The notes below the pieces were generated by a model. That model saw nothing but the letters and a program-made list of their open reading frames with translations, did no database searches and was not told the origin of the DNA. The position numbers and the translations under genes were made by a program. A stretch of 64,000 nucleotides of DNA from Lachnospiraceae bacterium MD329 (lineage in GTDB: Bacteria; Bacillota; Clostridia; UBA1381), in contig VIQV01000012.1 in NCBI GenBank assembly GCA_010206265.1, positions 1-64,000 of the forward strand, read 5' to 3'. This document shows positions 15,010-23,902 of this stretch, piece after piece. Position 1 is the stretch's first letter; each line of letters starts with the position of its first letter.

Positions 15010-17601
15010 TTGAAACATATAGAAAAATTTGATGACAATTATCAGAAACATCTAAAGAAAAAAACTACACATTTCCTAATTGCCAGCCTTATTATTATGA
15101 TTATTGTATGTGTTGGCGTGCTGTCTTTTTTCGCGCTTATTATGAATGCTAAAAACCGTGACGCTATAGGTGATGTCGGAGATATTTATATGCACGGTAT
15201 GAGCGAAAGAATATCCTATCACTTTGACACAACAATTACACTTCGTATCGCTCAGGTCGAAACGATAATGCACGACGTGTCGGCAGAAATGCTTAACAAT
15301 AATCATTCAAACATAGATAGGCTTATTACAGACGGAAAACAGCGTGATTTTGATTCCCTTGCATTTTACGGCAAAGACGGAAATTTTGAATTTTTATACG
15401 GCACACCGTTTGAGCTTATCGACCCTCTTCCATTTCTTGCATCAATTAAAAACGGTGAAAAAAAAGTTGCCGTTGCCAACAATGCCAACGAAGAAAAAAT
15501 GGTTCTTATAGGTATTCCCGCAAACTATCAGATGTCAAACGACGAAAACTCAATTGCATTAGTCGCAGCAGTTTCCGCAGACTACATAAACAACATATTA
15601 TCTCTTGACGAAAATAATTCTCTTACTTATTCTCATATTATTCGCCGTGACGGAACTTATGTTATAAGAAATCTCGACTCCTACAGTGAAAATTATTTCA
15701 CACGAATGATGGATACTTTTTATGATTTACACGGCAAAAATGCCGATGAATATGTAACTGAACTTCAGGCGGCAATGGAAAAAGACGAAGATTATTCAGC
15801 CATTATGCAAATGGGTGGTGAGCGCAGACACCTTTACTGCACACATCTCCCCTATTCAGAATGGTATCTTGTAACAGTAATGCCCTACGGTACTCTTGAC
15901 AAAACAATAAACGCTCTGAGTGAACAAATCCTGATATTCCTTCTGGCAGGAATAATAATTATACTGTTAGTCCTGTCCGTTATATTTACAAAATATTTCA
16001 AAATGACACAGACACAAATTCAGGATTTAGATACCACAAGACAAGCTGCTATCAGCGCAAACAAAGCAAAGAGCGATTTCCTGTCAAATATGAGCCACGA
16101 TATAAGAACGCCTATGAATGCAATTGTCGGTATGACCGCAATTGCTACCACCAACATAAACGACAGACAACAGGTTCAAAACTGTCTTAAAAAAATTGCT
16201 CTGTCCAGCAAACACCTTCTCGGACTTATTAATGATATTCTCGATATGTCCAAAATCGAAAGCGGCAAACTTACGCTTTCAATGGAGCAGATTTCCCTGC
16301 GCGATATTATGGATAGTATTGTCAGTATTGTTCAGCCTCAGGTTAAGATTAAAAACCAGAAATTTGATGTGTTTATCTATAATATCGAAAGCGAAAACGT
16401 TTACTGTGACAGCGTCAGATTAAATCAGGTGCTTTTAAACCTATTATCAAACGCAATTAAATTCACTCCAGACGGCGGTTCAATATCTGTTACGCTATAC
16501 GAAGAACAATCTCCCAAAGGCGAAGATTTTGTCCGTATACAATTGTTTATTAAAGACACCGGTATCGGTATGTCACCCGAATTTAAAGAAAAAGTATTTG
16601 AATCATTTGCGCGTGAAGACAGTAAGCGTGTGCATAAGACCGAAGGTACCGGTCTTGGTATGGCTATTACCAAATATATTATTGACGCAATGGATGGTTC
16701 AATAGCCGTTGAAAGTGAATCCGGCAAGGGTACTGAATTCCACGTTACGCTTGATTTAGAAAAAGCAACGGCGCCTATTGAAGAAATGATTCTTCCCGAC
16801 TGGAATATGCTTGTCGTAGATGATGATACGCAGCTATGTGAAAGCACAGTCGAAATGCTTAAAGAAATTGGTATGAAAGCTGACTGGACACTTGACGGTG
16901 AATCTGCATTAAAAATGATTGCCGAAAGACATAGAAAAAATAACGATTATAAAGTTATTCTTCTTGACTGGAAACTTCCTGGCATTGACGGGCTTGAAAC
17001 AGCACGCCGTATCCGCAACCAAGTTGGAAATGACTTCTCTATACTGCTGATTTCAGCATACGACTGGTCTGATATAGAAAGCGAGGCTCGCGAGGCAGGT
17101 GTTGACGGATTTATCTCAAAACCGCTCTTCAAGTCAACACTATTCTACGGTTTAAAACAATTCACCGATAATTCTGATACTACCCAAAACAAGCCTTCCG
17201 AATCCTCAAAACAGGATTTATCAGGAATACGAATCTTAGTAGCAGAGGATAACGACCTAAACTGGGAAATTGCCAATGAACTGCTGACAGCACAATTCGG
17301 TCTTGAACTTGAAAGAGCCGAAAACGGTCAGATATGCGTTGACAAAATGGCAAATTCACCTATTGGATATTATAACGCCATTCTGATGGATATAAGAATG
17401 CCTGTTATGACAGGATATGACGCCACAAAGGAAATACGAAAGCTCAACCGTGACGACTCTAATTTACCGATTATAGCAATGACAGCAGACGCATTTTCTG
17501 AGGACGCAAAAAAATGTATTGAATGCGGAATGAATGAACATATTGCCAAACCAATAGACACTGATGAAATATTCAGAGCATTAAAAAAATATATTAAATA
17601 A
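15010..17601 (+). CDS. Membrane hybrid sensor histidine kinase with two receiver domains
   Basis: An 863-residue protein. A transmembrane helix (about 20-45) and a second (about 300-325) enclose a Cache-like extracellular sensor. HisKA follows with SNMSHDIRTPMNAIVG (phospho-His in SHD), then HATPase_c (LNLLSNAIKFT, DTGIGMSPE, GTGLGMAI), then two receivers, both with phospho-Asp (LLDWKLPGIDG at about 655, LMDIRMPVMTG at about 795) and Lys (ISKPL, IAKPI). The start is a TTG at 15010 set 6 bases after GAGGTGA; an in-frame GTG nine bases earlier is part of that ribosome site. The kinase feeds the Hpt protein and then the HD-GYP regulator upstream. Signal unknown. Confidence 0.9.
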   Translation: MKHIEKFDDNYQKHLKKKTTHFLIASLIIMIIVCVGVLSFFALIMNAKNRDAIGDVGDIYMHGMSERISYHFDTTITLRIAQVETIMHDVSAEMLNNNHSNIDRLITDGKQRDFDSLAFYGKDGNFEFLYGTPFELIDPLPFLASIKNGEKKVAVANNANEEKMVLIGIPANYQMSNDENSIALVAAVSADYINNILSLDENNSLTYSHIIRRDGTYVIRNLDSYSENYFTRMMDTFYDLHGKNADEYVTELQAAMEKDEDYSAIMQMGGERRHLYCTHLPYSEWYLVTVMPYGTLDKTINALSEQILIFLLAGIIIILLVLSVIFTKYFKMTQTQIQDLDTTRQAAISANKAKSDFLSNMSHDIRTPMNAIVGMTAIATTNINDRQQVQNCLKKIALSSKHLLGLINDILDMSKIESGKLTLSMEQISLRDIMDSIVSIVQPQVKIKNQKFDVFIYNIESENVYCDSVRLNQVLLNLLSNAIKFTPDGGSISVTLYEEQSPKGEDFVRIQLFIKDTGIGMSPEFKEKVFESFAREDSKRVHKTEGTGLGMAITKYIIDAMDGSIAVESESGKGTEFHVTLDLEKATAPIEEMILPDWNMLVVDDDTQLCESTVEMLKEIGMKADWTLDGESALKMIAERHRKNNDYKVILLDWKLPGIDGLETARRIRNQVGNDFSILLISAYDWSDIESEAREAGVDGFISKPLFKSTLFYGLKQFTDNSDTTQNKPSESSKQDLSGIRILVAEDNDLNWEIANELLTAQFGLELERAENGQICVDKMANSPIGYYNAILMDIRMPVMTGYDATKEIRKLNRDDSNLPIIAMTADAFSEDAKKCIECGMNEHIAKPIDTDEIFRALKKYIK

Positions 17602-17603
17602 CC

Positions 17604-17665
17604 ATAGAGGACAGCTAAGCTGTCCTCTATAAAAAAACCACCTTGAAATTTTTCAAGGTGGTTTT
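17604..17665. terminator. Two tandem hairpins between convergent operons
   Basis: Hairpin 1 is ATAGAGGACAGC/GCTGTCCTCTAT (17604-17630). Hairpin 2 is AACCACCTTGAAA/TTTCAAGGTGGTT (17636-17663) with T runs on both sides. Hairpin 2 with seven T on the minus strand ends tsf; together they close the kinase transcript. Confidence 0.8.
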
Positions 17666-17674
17666 AAAGTTCAA

Positions 17675-18571
17675 TTATTTAATCATCGACGCAACTTCCG
17701 CTGCAAAGTCATCTTCACGCTTTTCAAGTCCTTCGCCTGTTTCAAAACGAACAAACTGCTTAAGTGTGATATTTCCTACGCTCTCAACGTACTTAGCAAC
17801 AGTTTCCTTATTTGTTGCCTTAACGTATTCCTGCTCTAAAAGACATACTTCTTTTAATTCCTTTGCAAGACGTCCTGTAATCATCTTTTCAATGATTTCA
17901 TCAGGCTTAGACGCATTTTTCGGGTCATTCTTCAGCTGAGCAATAAGAATTTCCTTTTCGTGGTCTTTATATTCCTGAGGAACATCATCACTTGAAAGAT
18001 ACTTCGGATTTAGAGCTGCAACCTGCATTGCAACATTTTTCAAACATTCTTTTACAGCGTCATTATTCTCAGCGTCTGCCTCAACAAGTACACCAATCTT
18101 ACCTGCTGCGTGAATATATTCAACAACAGCGCCTGTTGTTTCAATTCTTGCAAAACGTCTGATATTCATATTCTCGCCGATTTTAGCGATTTTAGCTGTA
18201 AGAAGCTCGCCTACTGTAGTATCTCCGCACTTTGTATCTTTTAGAGCCTCAACATCAGCAGGATTTTCCTTTGCTATTGTCTTTGCAACTTCAGATACAA
18301 ACTCCTGAAATTCATCATTCTTAGCAACGAAGTCAGTTTCAGCGTTTACCTCAACAAGTACGCCGACATTACCGTCAACATAAGCTTTTACTATACCTTC
18401 TGCCGCAATTCTGCCTGCCTTTTTAGCAGCTGTTGCAAGTCCCTTTTCTCTCAAAAACTCAACAGCCTTATCTTTATCACCGTTAGTTTCTGTAAGAGCT
18501 TTCTTACAATCCATCATACCGCAGCCTGTTATTTCTCTGAGTTCTTTTACGTCTTTAGCTGTAAATGCCAT
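17675..18571 (-). CDS. tsf: Elongation factor Ts
   Basis: 298 residues, standard length. The N-terminal UBA-like helix (VKELREITGCGMMDCKKALTE) and the TDFVAKN motif of the EF-Tu contact (about 80) are present, with a full C-terminal dimerisation region (KEVCLLEQEYVK). It recycles EF-Tu by GDP release. Start behind AGGAGG. It is second in the rpsB-tsf operon, 20 bp after rpsB, as in most bacteria. Confidence 0.97.
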   Translation of the reverse strand: MAFTAKDVKELREITGCGMMDCKKALTETNGDKDKAVEFLREKGLATAAKKAGRIAAEGIVKAYVDGNVGVLVEVNAETDFVAKNDEFQEFVSEVAKTIAKENPADVEALKDTKCGDTTVGELLTAKIAKIGENMNIRRFARIETTGAVVEYIHAAGKIGVLVEADAENNDAVKECLKNVAMQVAALNPKYLSSDDVPQEYKDHEKEILIAQLKNDPKNASKPDEIIEKMITGRLAKELKEVCLLEQEYVKATNKETVAKYVESVGNITLKQFVRFETGEGLEKREDDFAAEVASMIK

Positions 18572-18591
18572 TCTGATTATCCTCCTATATA

Positions 18592-19347
18592 TTATTCCTC
18601 TGTTACTTCTGCCTCTGTTTCCTCAACGTCATCATTAACTGCAAGTGCCGCTACAGCGTCCTCGCCCTGTCTGCCTTCGATAATAGCATTAGCCATTGTT
18701 GAAGCAATTAATTTTACGGCTCTGATAGCGTCATCATTACCCGGAATTACATAATCAACTTCATCAGGGTCACAGTTTGTATCAACGATAGCAACAACAG
18801 GAATACCAAGCTTTTTAGCCTCTGCAATAGCTATCTTTTCTTTTCTCGGGTCTACAACGAACATTGCGCCCGGAATTCTCTTCATTTCCTTGATACCGCC
18901 AAGATACTTTTCAAGCTTGTCTCTCTGAGCCTTAAGCTTTATTACCTCTTTCTTCGGCAGCATTGAGAAGGTGTCGTCCTCCTCCATCTTATTGATTTGA
19001 GCAAGTCTTTCAATTCTCTTCTGGATTGTCTTGAAGTTAGTAAGCATACCGCCAAGCCATCTTGCGTTTACATAGTACATACCAACTCTTTCAGCCTCTT
19101 CTTTAATAGAGTCCTGAGCCTGTTTCTTTGTACCTACAAAAAGAATATCATCGCCTGCTGCGGCAATATCTCTTATGAAATAGTATGCCTCTTCAACCTT
19201 CTTAACTGTCTTCTGAAGGTCAATGATATAAATACCATTTCTCTCTGTGAAGATGTACTCTGCCATTTTAGGGTTCCATCTTCTTGTCTGGTGTCCGAAA
19301 TGGACGCCTGCCTCTAAAAGCTGTTTCATTGAAATTACGTTTGCCAT
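18592..19347 (-). CDS. rpsB: 30S ribosomal protein S2
   Basis: 251 residues. Family motifs: [19 protein letters not shown] near the N-terminus, [36 protein letters not shown] and [15 protein letters not shown]. An acidic C-terminal tail ([13 protein letters not shown]) is common in clostridia. It has a consensus ribosome site (AAGGAGG) and a structured leader upstream. First gene of rpsB-tsf. Confidence 0.97.
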   Translation of the reverse strand: MANVISMKQLLEAGVHFGHQTRRWNPKMAEYIFTERNGIYIIDLQKTVKKVEEAYYFIRDIAAAGDDILFVGTKKQAQDSIKEEAERVGMYYVNARWLGGMLTNFKTIQKRIERLAQINKMEEDDTFSMLPKKEVIKLKAQRDKLEKYLGGIKEMKRIPGAMFVVDPRKEKIAIAEAKKLGIPVVAIVDTNCDPDEVDYVIPGNDDAIRAVKLIASTMANAIIEGRQGEDAVAALAVNDDVEETEAEVTEE

Positions 19348-19376
19348 TTTATTTCCTCCTTGTTTTTTGTTTCCTC

Positions 19377-19438
19377 CATCTGCCTCAACTTACGCAAAAA
19401 CTCCGGCAAAAGAGCAACCTTCGCGTAATCCTCAGATG
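19377..19438 (-). ncRNA. Structured 5' leader of rpsB (candidate S2 autoregulatory element)
   Basis: In the minus-strand transcript, CATCTG (19433-19438) pairs with CAGATG (19377-19382). Inside these, across an asymmetric internal loop, TTACGC (19423-19428) pairs with GCGTAA (19390-19395), leaving a 27-base apical region. The structure ends 8 bases before a first AGGAGG-like segment. It fits a ribosomal-protein binding leader, but I cannot assign it to a known family. Confidence 0.5.
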
Positions 19439-19460
19439 TGCGTATTTTTCATACCGATAT

Positions 19461-19489
19461 ATTTTACCACAATATTATGAAAAAATCAA
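19461..19489 (-). promoter_or_regulatory. Promoter of rpsB-tsf
   Basis: TTGATT (19484-19489) and TAAAAT (19461-19466) on the minus strand with 17-base spacing, about 110 bases before rpsB. The efp promoter has the same two hexamers and spacing. Confidence 0.65.
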
Positions 19490-19546
19490 GTATTTTTTAC
19501 CGTTTTTTCAAAAAAACAGTCTGAATATCTCAGACTGTTTTCAAAT

Positions 19547-21064
19547 TTAATCGCTTACCCATTCTCCGACGCTGTCACTCGTAACTGCCGACCTGTTTCC
19601 GTTAAAATCAGCCAGATAAAGTTTCGAGCTTGCATTATCGACTATATAAACATCACTGCCGATAACTTCAAAGCTTTTCACTGCCCTGTCATACAGTTTA
19701 ATACTGTTTGTCGCGTCAAGATTATCCAGATACAAACCGTTATGTGATGTAAACATCTGACCATTAACAATTTTCATATCATCAGCATAACCTATATATA
19801 TTTCATTACTTCCATCAAGATTAACTCGGTATATTTCCTTTCTGAACGGGTGCCTGTAATATATCATATTATCCCATTTAGCCAGAAGATCAATATCCAT
19901 CCACGACGGGTCACCCTCGTGCACAAGGTGCAGGCCGCTTCCGTCAAGATTTACACTGTAAATATCCTGTCCTCGTTCAGGATTCAGATAAATAACCTGA
20001 TTGGTAACCTGCTGTTCTTTAAAAATAAGAGAATTTCCCTTACTTATCGTAGTAGCATTTGAACCGTCCAAATCCATTCTTATAATATTCCCGTACCAGA
20101 AACCGTCCTCCATAAGGATATAATCACCATAGAACACACAATTAAACGGTCTCAATGCAGGCTCGTCCCCTGTAGCAATAGTAATAACAGACGTGCCGTC
20201 AAGCGTAATACCGTACATTTTATTGTCATTATCAAGATTGAAATATATGTAATCTCTGTATTTTTTCGGATACTGAACTGCATTGTCAGTAATTCTTTCT
20301 ATTTCTCCGCTTTCAATATTCACTCTGTACAAAACGCCGTAGTTACGCTTTACAGCCTCCAACTGCTGATAGTATATATACCCTCCGTCAATATCAAGCA
20401 TATCCGACGAGCTTTTTACCAGCACTCGTTCCTCTGTATTTTCGCCTGCCTGATAAATATAATTATTTTCTTTTGCCTGATAAAACACATCTCCGTCATA
20501 TACTTTCAGATTATACGCTGTTTTATCCGACAGCTTATGCCTGAATTGACCGTTCTTGCCGACCATATACAGTCTGCCGAAATCGGACAGTGACGTATAA
20601 TAAACATTTCCGCCCTCATTAATTCTGCTGTCAATTACAACCCTATTATTATCACCGTCCCACGAAACCTTTGCTCCGAGCATTTCAGAAACAGCTCTCA
20701 CAGGCACGAAAGTGCGGTCATCAATTATACGCGCAGGCACATCAATATGTATAGTGTCAACCCAGACTTCTTCATCGTCTGAATTTTTAATACCCGTGCC
20801 TATTTCAGAACTGTCTATAGGTATACACATAAACTCTCTGCCCCGTTCTACCCATACAGTTCTGTCGTCACCGTTCCAGAATACCTGTACTCCAAGCGCC
20901 TCAAATATAGCGCGCATTGGTACAAGCACACGCTCATCAATATTTACCGGTGATACTTCGCACTCCAGCAACTCGTTATCAATATAAATTTCTACATTTT
21001 CTGCCGCTGTTGCAGGAAGTGATATTGTCAATACAGCAAGCAGCAATATAAGAAACCGTTTCAT
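19547..21064 (-). CDS. Secreted stalk-domain (copper amine oxidase N-like) protein with DUF5050-type beta-propeller
   Basis: A 505-residue protein. Signal peptide at 1-21 (FLILLLAVLTISLPATAA). Residues 25-150 contain a pair of stalk-domain motifs (ERVLVPMRAIFEALGVQVFW and DRTFVPVRAVSEMLGAKVSW) typical of clostridial cell-surface proteins. Residues 160-490 are a WD-like repeat region (IYYQ, VIYLN, MIYYRHPF and similar at roughly 45-residue intervals, each followed by a (L/M)DGS or VNLDGS loop), matching DUF5050. The function of these proteins is unknown; surface or peptidoglycan-associated binding is likely. It is last in the gltA-wecG-tmk-stalk series and starts directly after the tmk stop. 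Confidence 0.8.
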   Translation of the reverse strand: MKRFLILLLAVLTISLPATAAENVEIYIDNELLECEVSPVNIDERVLVPMRAIFEALGVQVFWNGDDRTVWVERGREFMCIPIDSSEIGTGIKNSDDEEVWVDTIHIDVPARIIDDRTFVPVRAVSEMLGAKVSWDGDNNRVVIDSRINEGGNVYYTSLSDFGRLYMVGKNGQFRHKLSDKTAYNLKVYDGDVFYQAKENNYIYQAGENTEERVLVKSSSDMLDIDGGYIYYQQLEAVKRNYGVLYRVNIESGEIERITDNAVQYPKKYRDYIYFNLDNDNKMYGITLDGTSVITIATGDEPALRPFNCVFYGDYILMEDGFWYGNIIRMDLDGSNATTISKGNSLIFKEQQVTNQVIYLNPERGQDIYSVNLDGSGLHLVHEGDPSWMDIDLLAKWDNMIYYRHPFRKEIYRVNLDGSNEIYIGYADDMKIVNGQMFTSHNGLYLDNLDATNSIKLYDRAVKSFEVIGSDVYIVDNASSKLYLADFNGNRSAVTSDSVGEWVSD

Positions 21065-21736
21065 TTATAAAAGCTCCCTTACTATTGAATATATATCCTC
21101 GTGAATCTCATCTACACTTCTTATCTGTCCGTCTTTTATGCAGGAAATACGTTTCCAGTTAAATTTCTTTGCTACAAACATTGCATTTTCATAGCTTTTT
21201 TCCAGATATGAAAAATCACTTTCGTGTATATCTTTTTTATCATCGCCGTTAGACTTATTTAACCTGCCTGACATAAGCTCCGCGCCGTATTCAGGAGGCA
21301 TATCAAGAAATATAGTTACATCGGGACGCGGAAGATTATATATTCCGTACTCCAAATCGTCCAGCCACATAAGGAATTTTTCCTTTTCGTCTGTATCATT
21401 TATTTTACTTGCCTGATGAATAAGATTTGATGAAACATATCTGTCGGCAAGAATAATAGTACCTCTGTTATAATCCGTGCCCCAGTCGGTCCTGTAGGTT
21501 GCAAAACGGTCTGCGGCAAAAAGTGTTGACGTCGCATACGCATTTACGTCGGACGGATTTTCACCAAACTCACCGTTTAAATACATTTTCACAAGTATCG
21601 ACGACGGTTTGTCATATGCAGGAAACGACACCATTTTCACTTCCCTGCCCTCTTTTTCAAGACGCGACAGCAGAAGTGTTGTCTGTGTCTGTTTGCCGCT
21701 TGCGTCAACGCCGTCTATAGCTATAAGTTTCCCCAT
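21065..21736 (-). CDS. tmk: Thymidylate kinase
   Basis: A 223-residue dTMP kinase. P-loop GVDASGKQTQ (7-16), LADRYVSSNLIHQASK (DRY motif with the dTMP-binding segment, about 97) and the LID region near LMSGRLNKS. It phosphorylates dTMP to dTDP for DNA synthesis. The gene lies 2 bp after the WecG-type gene and is immediately followed by the stalk-protein gene. Confidence 0.94.
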   Translation of the reverse strand: MGKLIAIDGVDASGKQTQTTLLLSRLEKEGREVKMVSFPAYDKPSSILVKMYLNGEFGENPSDVNAYATSTLFAADRFATYRTDWGTDYNRGTIILADRYVSSNLIHQASKINDTDEKEKFLMWLDDLEYGIYNLPRPDVTIFLDMPPEYGAELMSGRLNKSNGDDKKDIHESDFSYLEKSYENAMFVAKKFNWKRISCIKDGQIRSVDEIHEDIYSIVRELL

Positions 21737-21738
21737 AA

Positions 21739-22482
21739 TTAATCCTGCTCCTGCTTATACTTCTTCCCTTTTATTACAACAGTAGCCGCAAATTTAGGCA
21801 GCTCCATCATACGTCCTATGCGCCAAGGCTCCTTACATAGTCTGTAAAACCATTCAAGTCCGAGCTTACAGAATATATCGGGCGCACGCTCAACACGTCC
21901 TGCAAAAACATCAAGGCTGCCGCCTATTCCCATCGCAGCTTTAACCTTTAGCTTATCTCTGTGTTTATTAATCCATTCCTCTTGTTTAGGCGCTCCCAAA
22001 CACACAAATACTATATCTGCGCCTGAATTGTTGATTTCCTCTACAATTTTATCTTCCTCGTCTGCATTAAAATAACCGTTACGCATACCGGTTATTTTAA
22101 GACCGCTGTAATCTTTAAGCAGTTTTTCCGCAGCCTCCTCGGCTACTCCCGGCTTACCGCCGAATAAAAACAATTTATAATCGGTTTCTTTCAGCTTATC
22201 CAAAACCAGACGCGCTATGTCATAACCTGCCGCGCGTTCGGATATTCTGTTTTTCAGTATACGCGAGGCATAGACAACGCCTATTCCGTCAGCCGTTAAT
22301 AGGTCTGCGCTGTTCAGTAAATCAGCAAATTCAGCATTTTTATATGCGTGCATTATTATTTCTGAGTTTGGGGTAAAAACCGTATGCAGTCTATCCTCGT
22401 TGAAAAAGCTCATAATTTTGTCCGCCGCCTCGGCAGTTGTTACTTTATCAACATTTACTCCAAGTATATTTACCTTATCCAT
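21739..22482 (-). CDS. WecG/TagA/CpsF-family glycosyltransferase (GT26)
   Basis: A 247-residue protein. LLTADGIGVVYASRIL (about 82) and VCLGAPKQEEWI (about 160) are the two signature motifs of GT26. The family adds N-acetylmannosamine or N-acetylmannosaminuronic acid to undecaprenyl-PP-GlcNAc in wall teichoic acid, enterobacterial common antigen or capsule assembly. Start behind AAAGGTGA. No linked wall-polymer genes are present, so its product is unclear; a secondary-polymer linkage that could anchor SLH proteins is possible. Confidence 0.9.
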   Translation of the reverse strand: MDKVNILGVNVDKVTTAEAADKIMSFFNEDRLHTVFTPNSEIIMHAYKNAEFADLLNSADLLTADGIGVVYASRILKNRISERAAGYDIARLVLDKLKETDYKLFLFGGKPGVAEEAAEKLLKDYSGLKITGMRNGYFNADEEDKIVEEINNSGADIVFVCLGAPKQEEWINKHRDKLKVKAAMGIGGSLDVFAGRVERAPDIFCKLGLEWFYRLCKEPWRIGRMMELPKFAATVVIKGKKYKQEQD

Positions 22483-22503
22483 TAACGTTCACCTTTCCGT
22501 AAA

Positions 22504-23868
22504 TTATCTTTTATCAATATTGACATATTCCTTCTTTCTGAACATTGACTTATACGCAGGACGGATAATACGTCCGCAGCCGATTACCTCCTCAAGTCTA
22601 TGCGCGCACCAGCCGACAATACGCGAAATTGCAAACAGCGGTGTATACATATCTGCAGGTATTCCAAGCATTTTATAAACAAAACCTGAATACATATCAA
22701 CATTTGCACACATAACTTTTTCATTCTTCTTTACCTCAGCAAAAACCTGAGGTGTAAGGCGTTCTATATCACAATAAAGTTTATATTCCTTTTCAAATTC
22801 CGTATGGGTTTTTAAAAGTTCTTCTGCTTTTTCTTTTAAAAGAACGCAACGAGGGTCGCTGTATGTATAAATTGCGTGACCCATTCCGTAAATAAGACCG
22901 GACCCGTCAAATGCCTCTTTTCTAAGTATTTTTGCAAGATATGCTTTCAGCTCATTTTCATCGTCCCAGTTTTTAACGTTTTCTTTAATATCATCAACCA
23001 TTCCCATAACTTTAGCATTTGCGCCCCCGTGCTTAGGTCCTTTCAAAGAACCTATTGCCGCGGAAATAGCTGAATATGTATCTGTATCTGACGAAGATAT
23101 AACTCTTGTGGTAAAGGCAGAATTGTTACCGCCGCCGTGCTCTGCGTGTATCATCAGCAACGTGTCGAGCATTTCTGCCTCCTCAATCGTATACTTATTA
23201 TCAGGTCTTATCATATACAGCAGATTTTCTGCCGTTGACAAATGCTGCTGCGGTGTATGCAGATACAAGCTGTTTCCGTCGTGATAATGACTTTTCGCCT
23301 GATAACCGTATGCCGCCATAACAGGCAGACGCGCAATCAGCTCAATTGACTGACGCAGTATATTACCCACCGTTATTTCATCAGGATTTGAATCATAAGA
23401 ATAGGACGCAAGCACTGTACGCGCCATTTTATTCATTATATTTGTACTCGGCGCCTTTAAAATCATATCCTCGGCAAAACCGTCCGGCAGATTCCTCAAT
23501 GTACCTATAAGCTCCGAAAAATCAGTAAGCGTTTTCTTGTCAGGAAGATGACCGAACAACAACAGATACGCTACTTCCTCAAAACCGAAACGTTTTTCAT
23601 TTTCGCAGTTTTTCACAATGTCGGTAATATCATAGCCGCGGTACTTCAAATGTCCCTCCATAGGGATTTTTTCTCCGTCGTCTATAAAATAGCCTTGCAC
23701 TGTGCCGACTGACGTCAGCCCTGCCATAACACCTGTTCCGTCGTCGTTTCTCAGACCTCTTTTAACACGGTACTGCTTAAAAAGCTCCTTTGAAAACGGC
23801 TTATAAACACCTGCCGCCTTTTCCTGAAACCTCTCCTGTAATCGTATTCTTTCCGTTTCTGTCAACAT
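22504..23868 (-). CDS. gltA: Citrate synthase
   Basis: A 454-residue type I-like citrate synthase. Active-site elements: HAEHGGGNNSAFTTRV with the first His, SLKGPKHGGANAKVMGM, and GLIYGMGHAIYTYSDPR with the second His and Asp. A long N-terminus with KYRGYDI (about 80) is typical. It condenses oxaloacetate and acetyl-CoA and probably feeds 2-oxoglutarate/glutamate synthesis in an anaerobe; no aconitase or isocitrate dehydrogenase lies nearby. It starts 34 bp after the topoisomerase gene. Confidence 0.95.
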   Translation of the reverse strand: MLTETERIRLQERFQEKAAGVYKPFSKELFKQYRVKRGLRNDDGTGVMAGLTSVGTVQGYFIDDGEKIPMEGHLKYRGYDITDIVKNCENEKRFGFEEVAYLLLFGHLPDKKTLTDFSELIGTLRNLPDGFAEDMILKAPSTNIMNKMARTVLASYSYDSNPDEITVGNILRQSIELIARLPVMAAYGYQAKSHYHDGNSLYLHTPQQHLSTAENLLYMIRPDNKYTIEEAEMLDTLLMIHAEHGGGNNSAFTTRVISSSDTDTYSAISAAIGSLKGPKHGGANAKVMGMVDDIKENVKNWDDENELKAYLAKILRKEAFDGSGLIYGMGHAIYTYSDPRCVLLKEKAEELLKTHTEFEKEYKLYCDIERLTPQVFAEVKKNEKVMCANVDMYSGFVYKMLGIPADMYTPLFAISRIVGWCAHRLEEVIGCGRIIRPAYKSMFRKKEYVNIDKR

Positions 23869-23902
23869 ATCACTGCCACTTCCTTTCTTACCTTGGTTAC
23901 AA

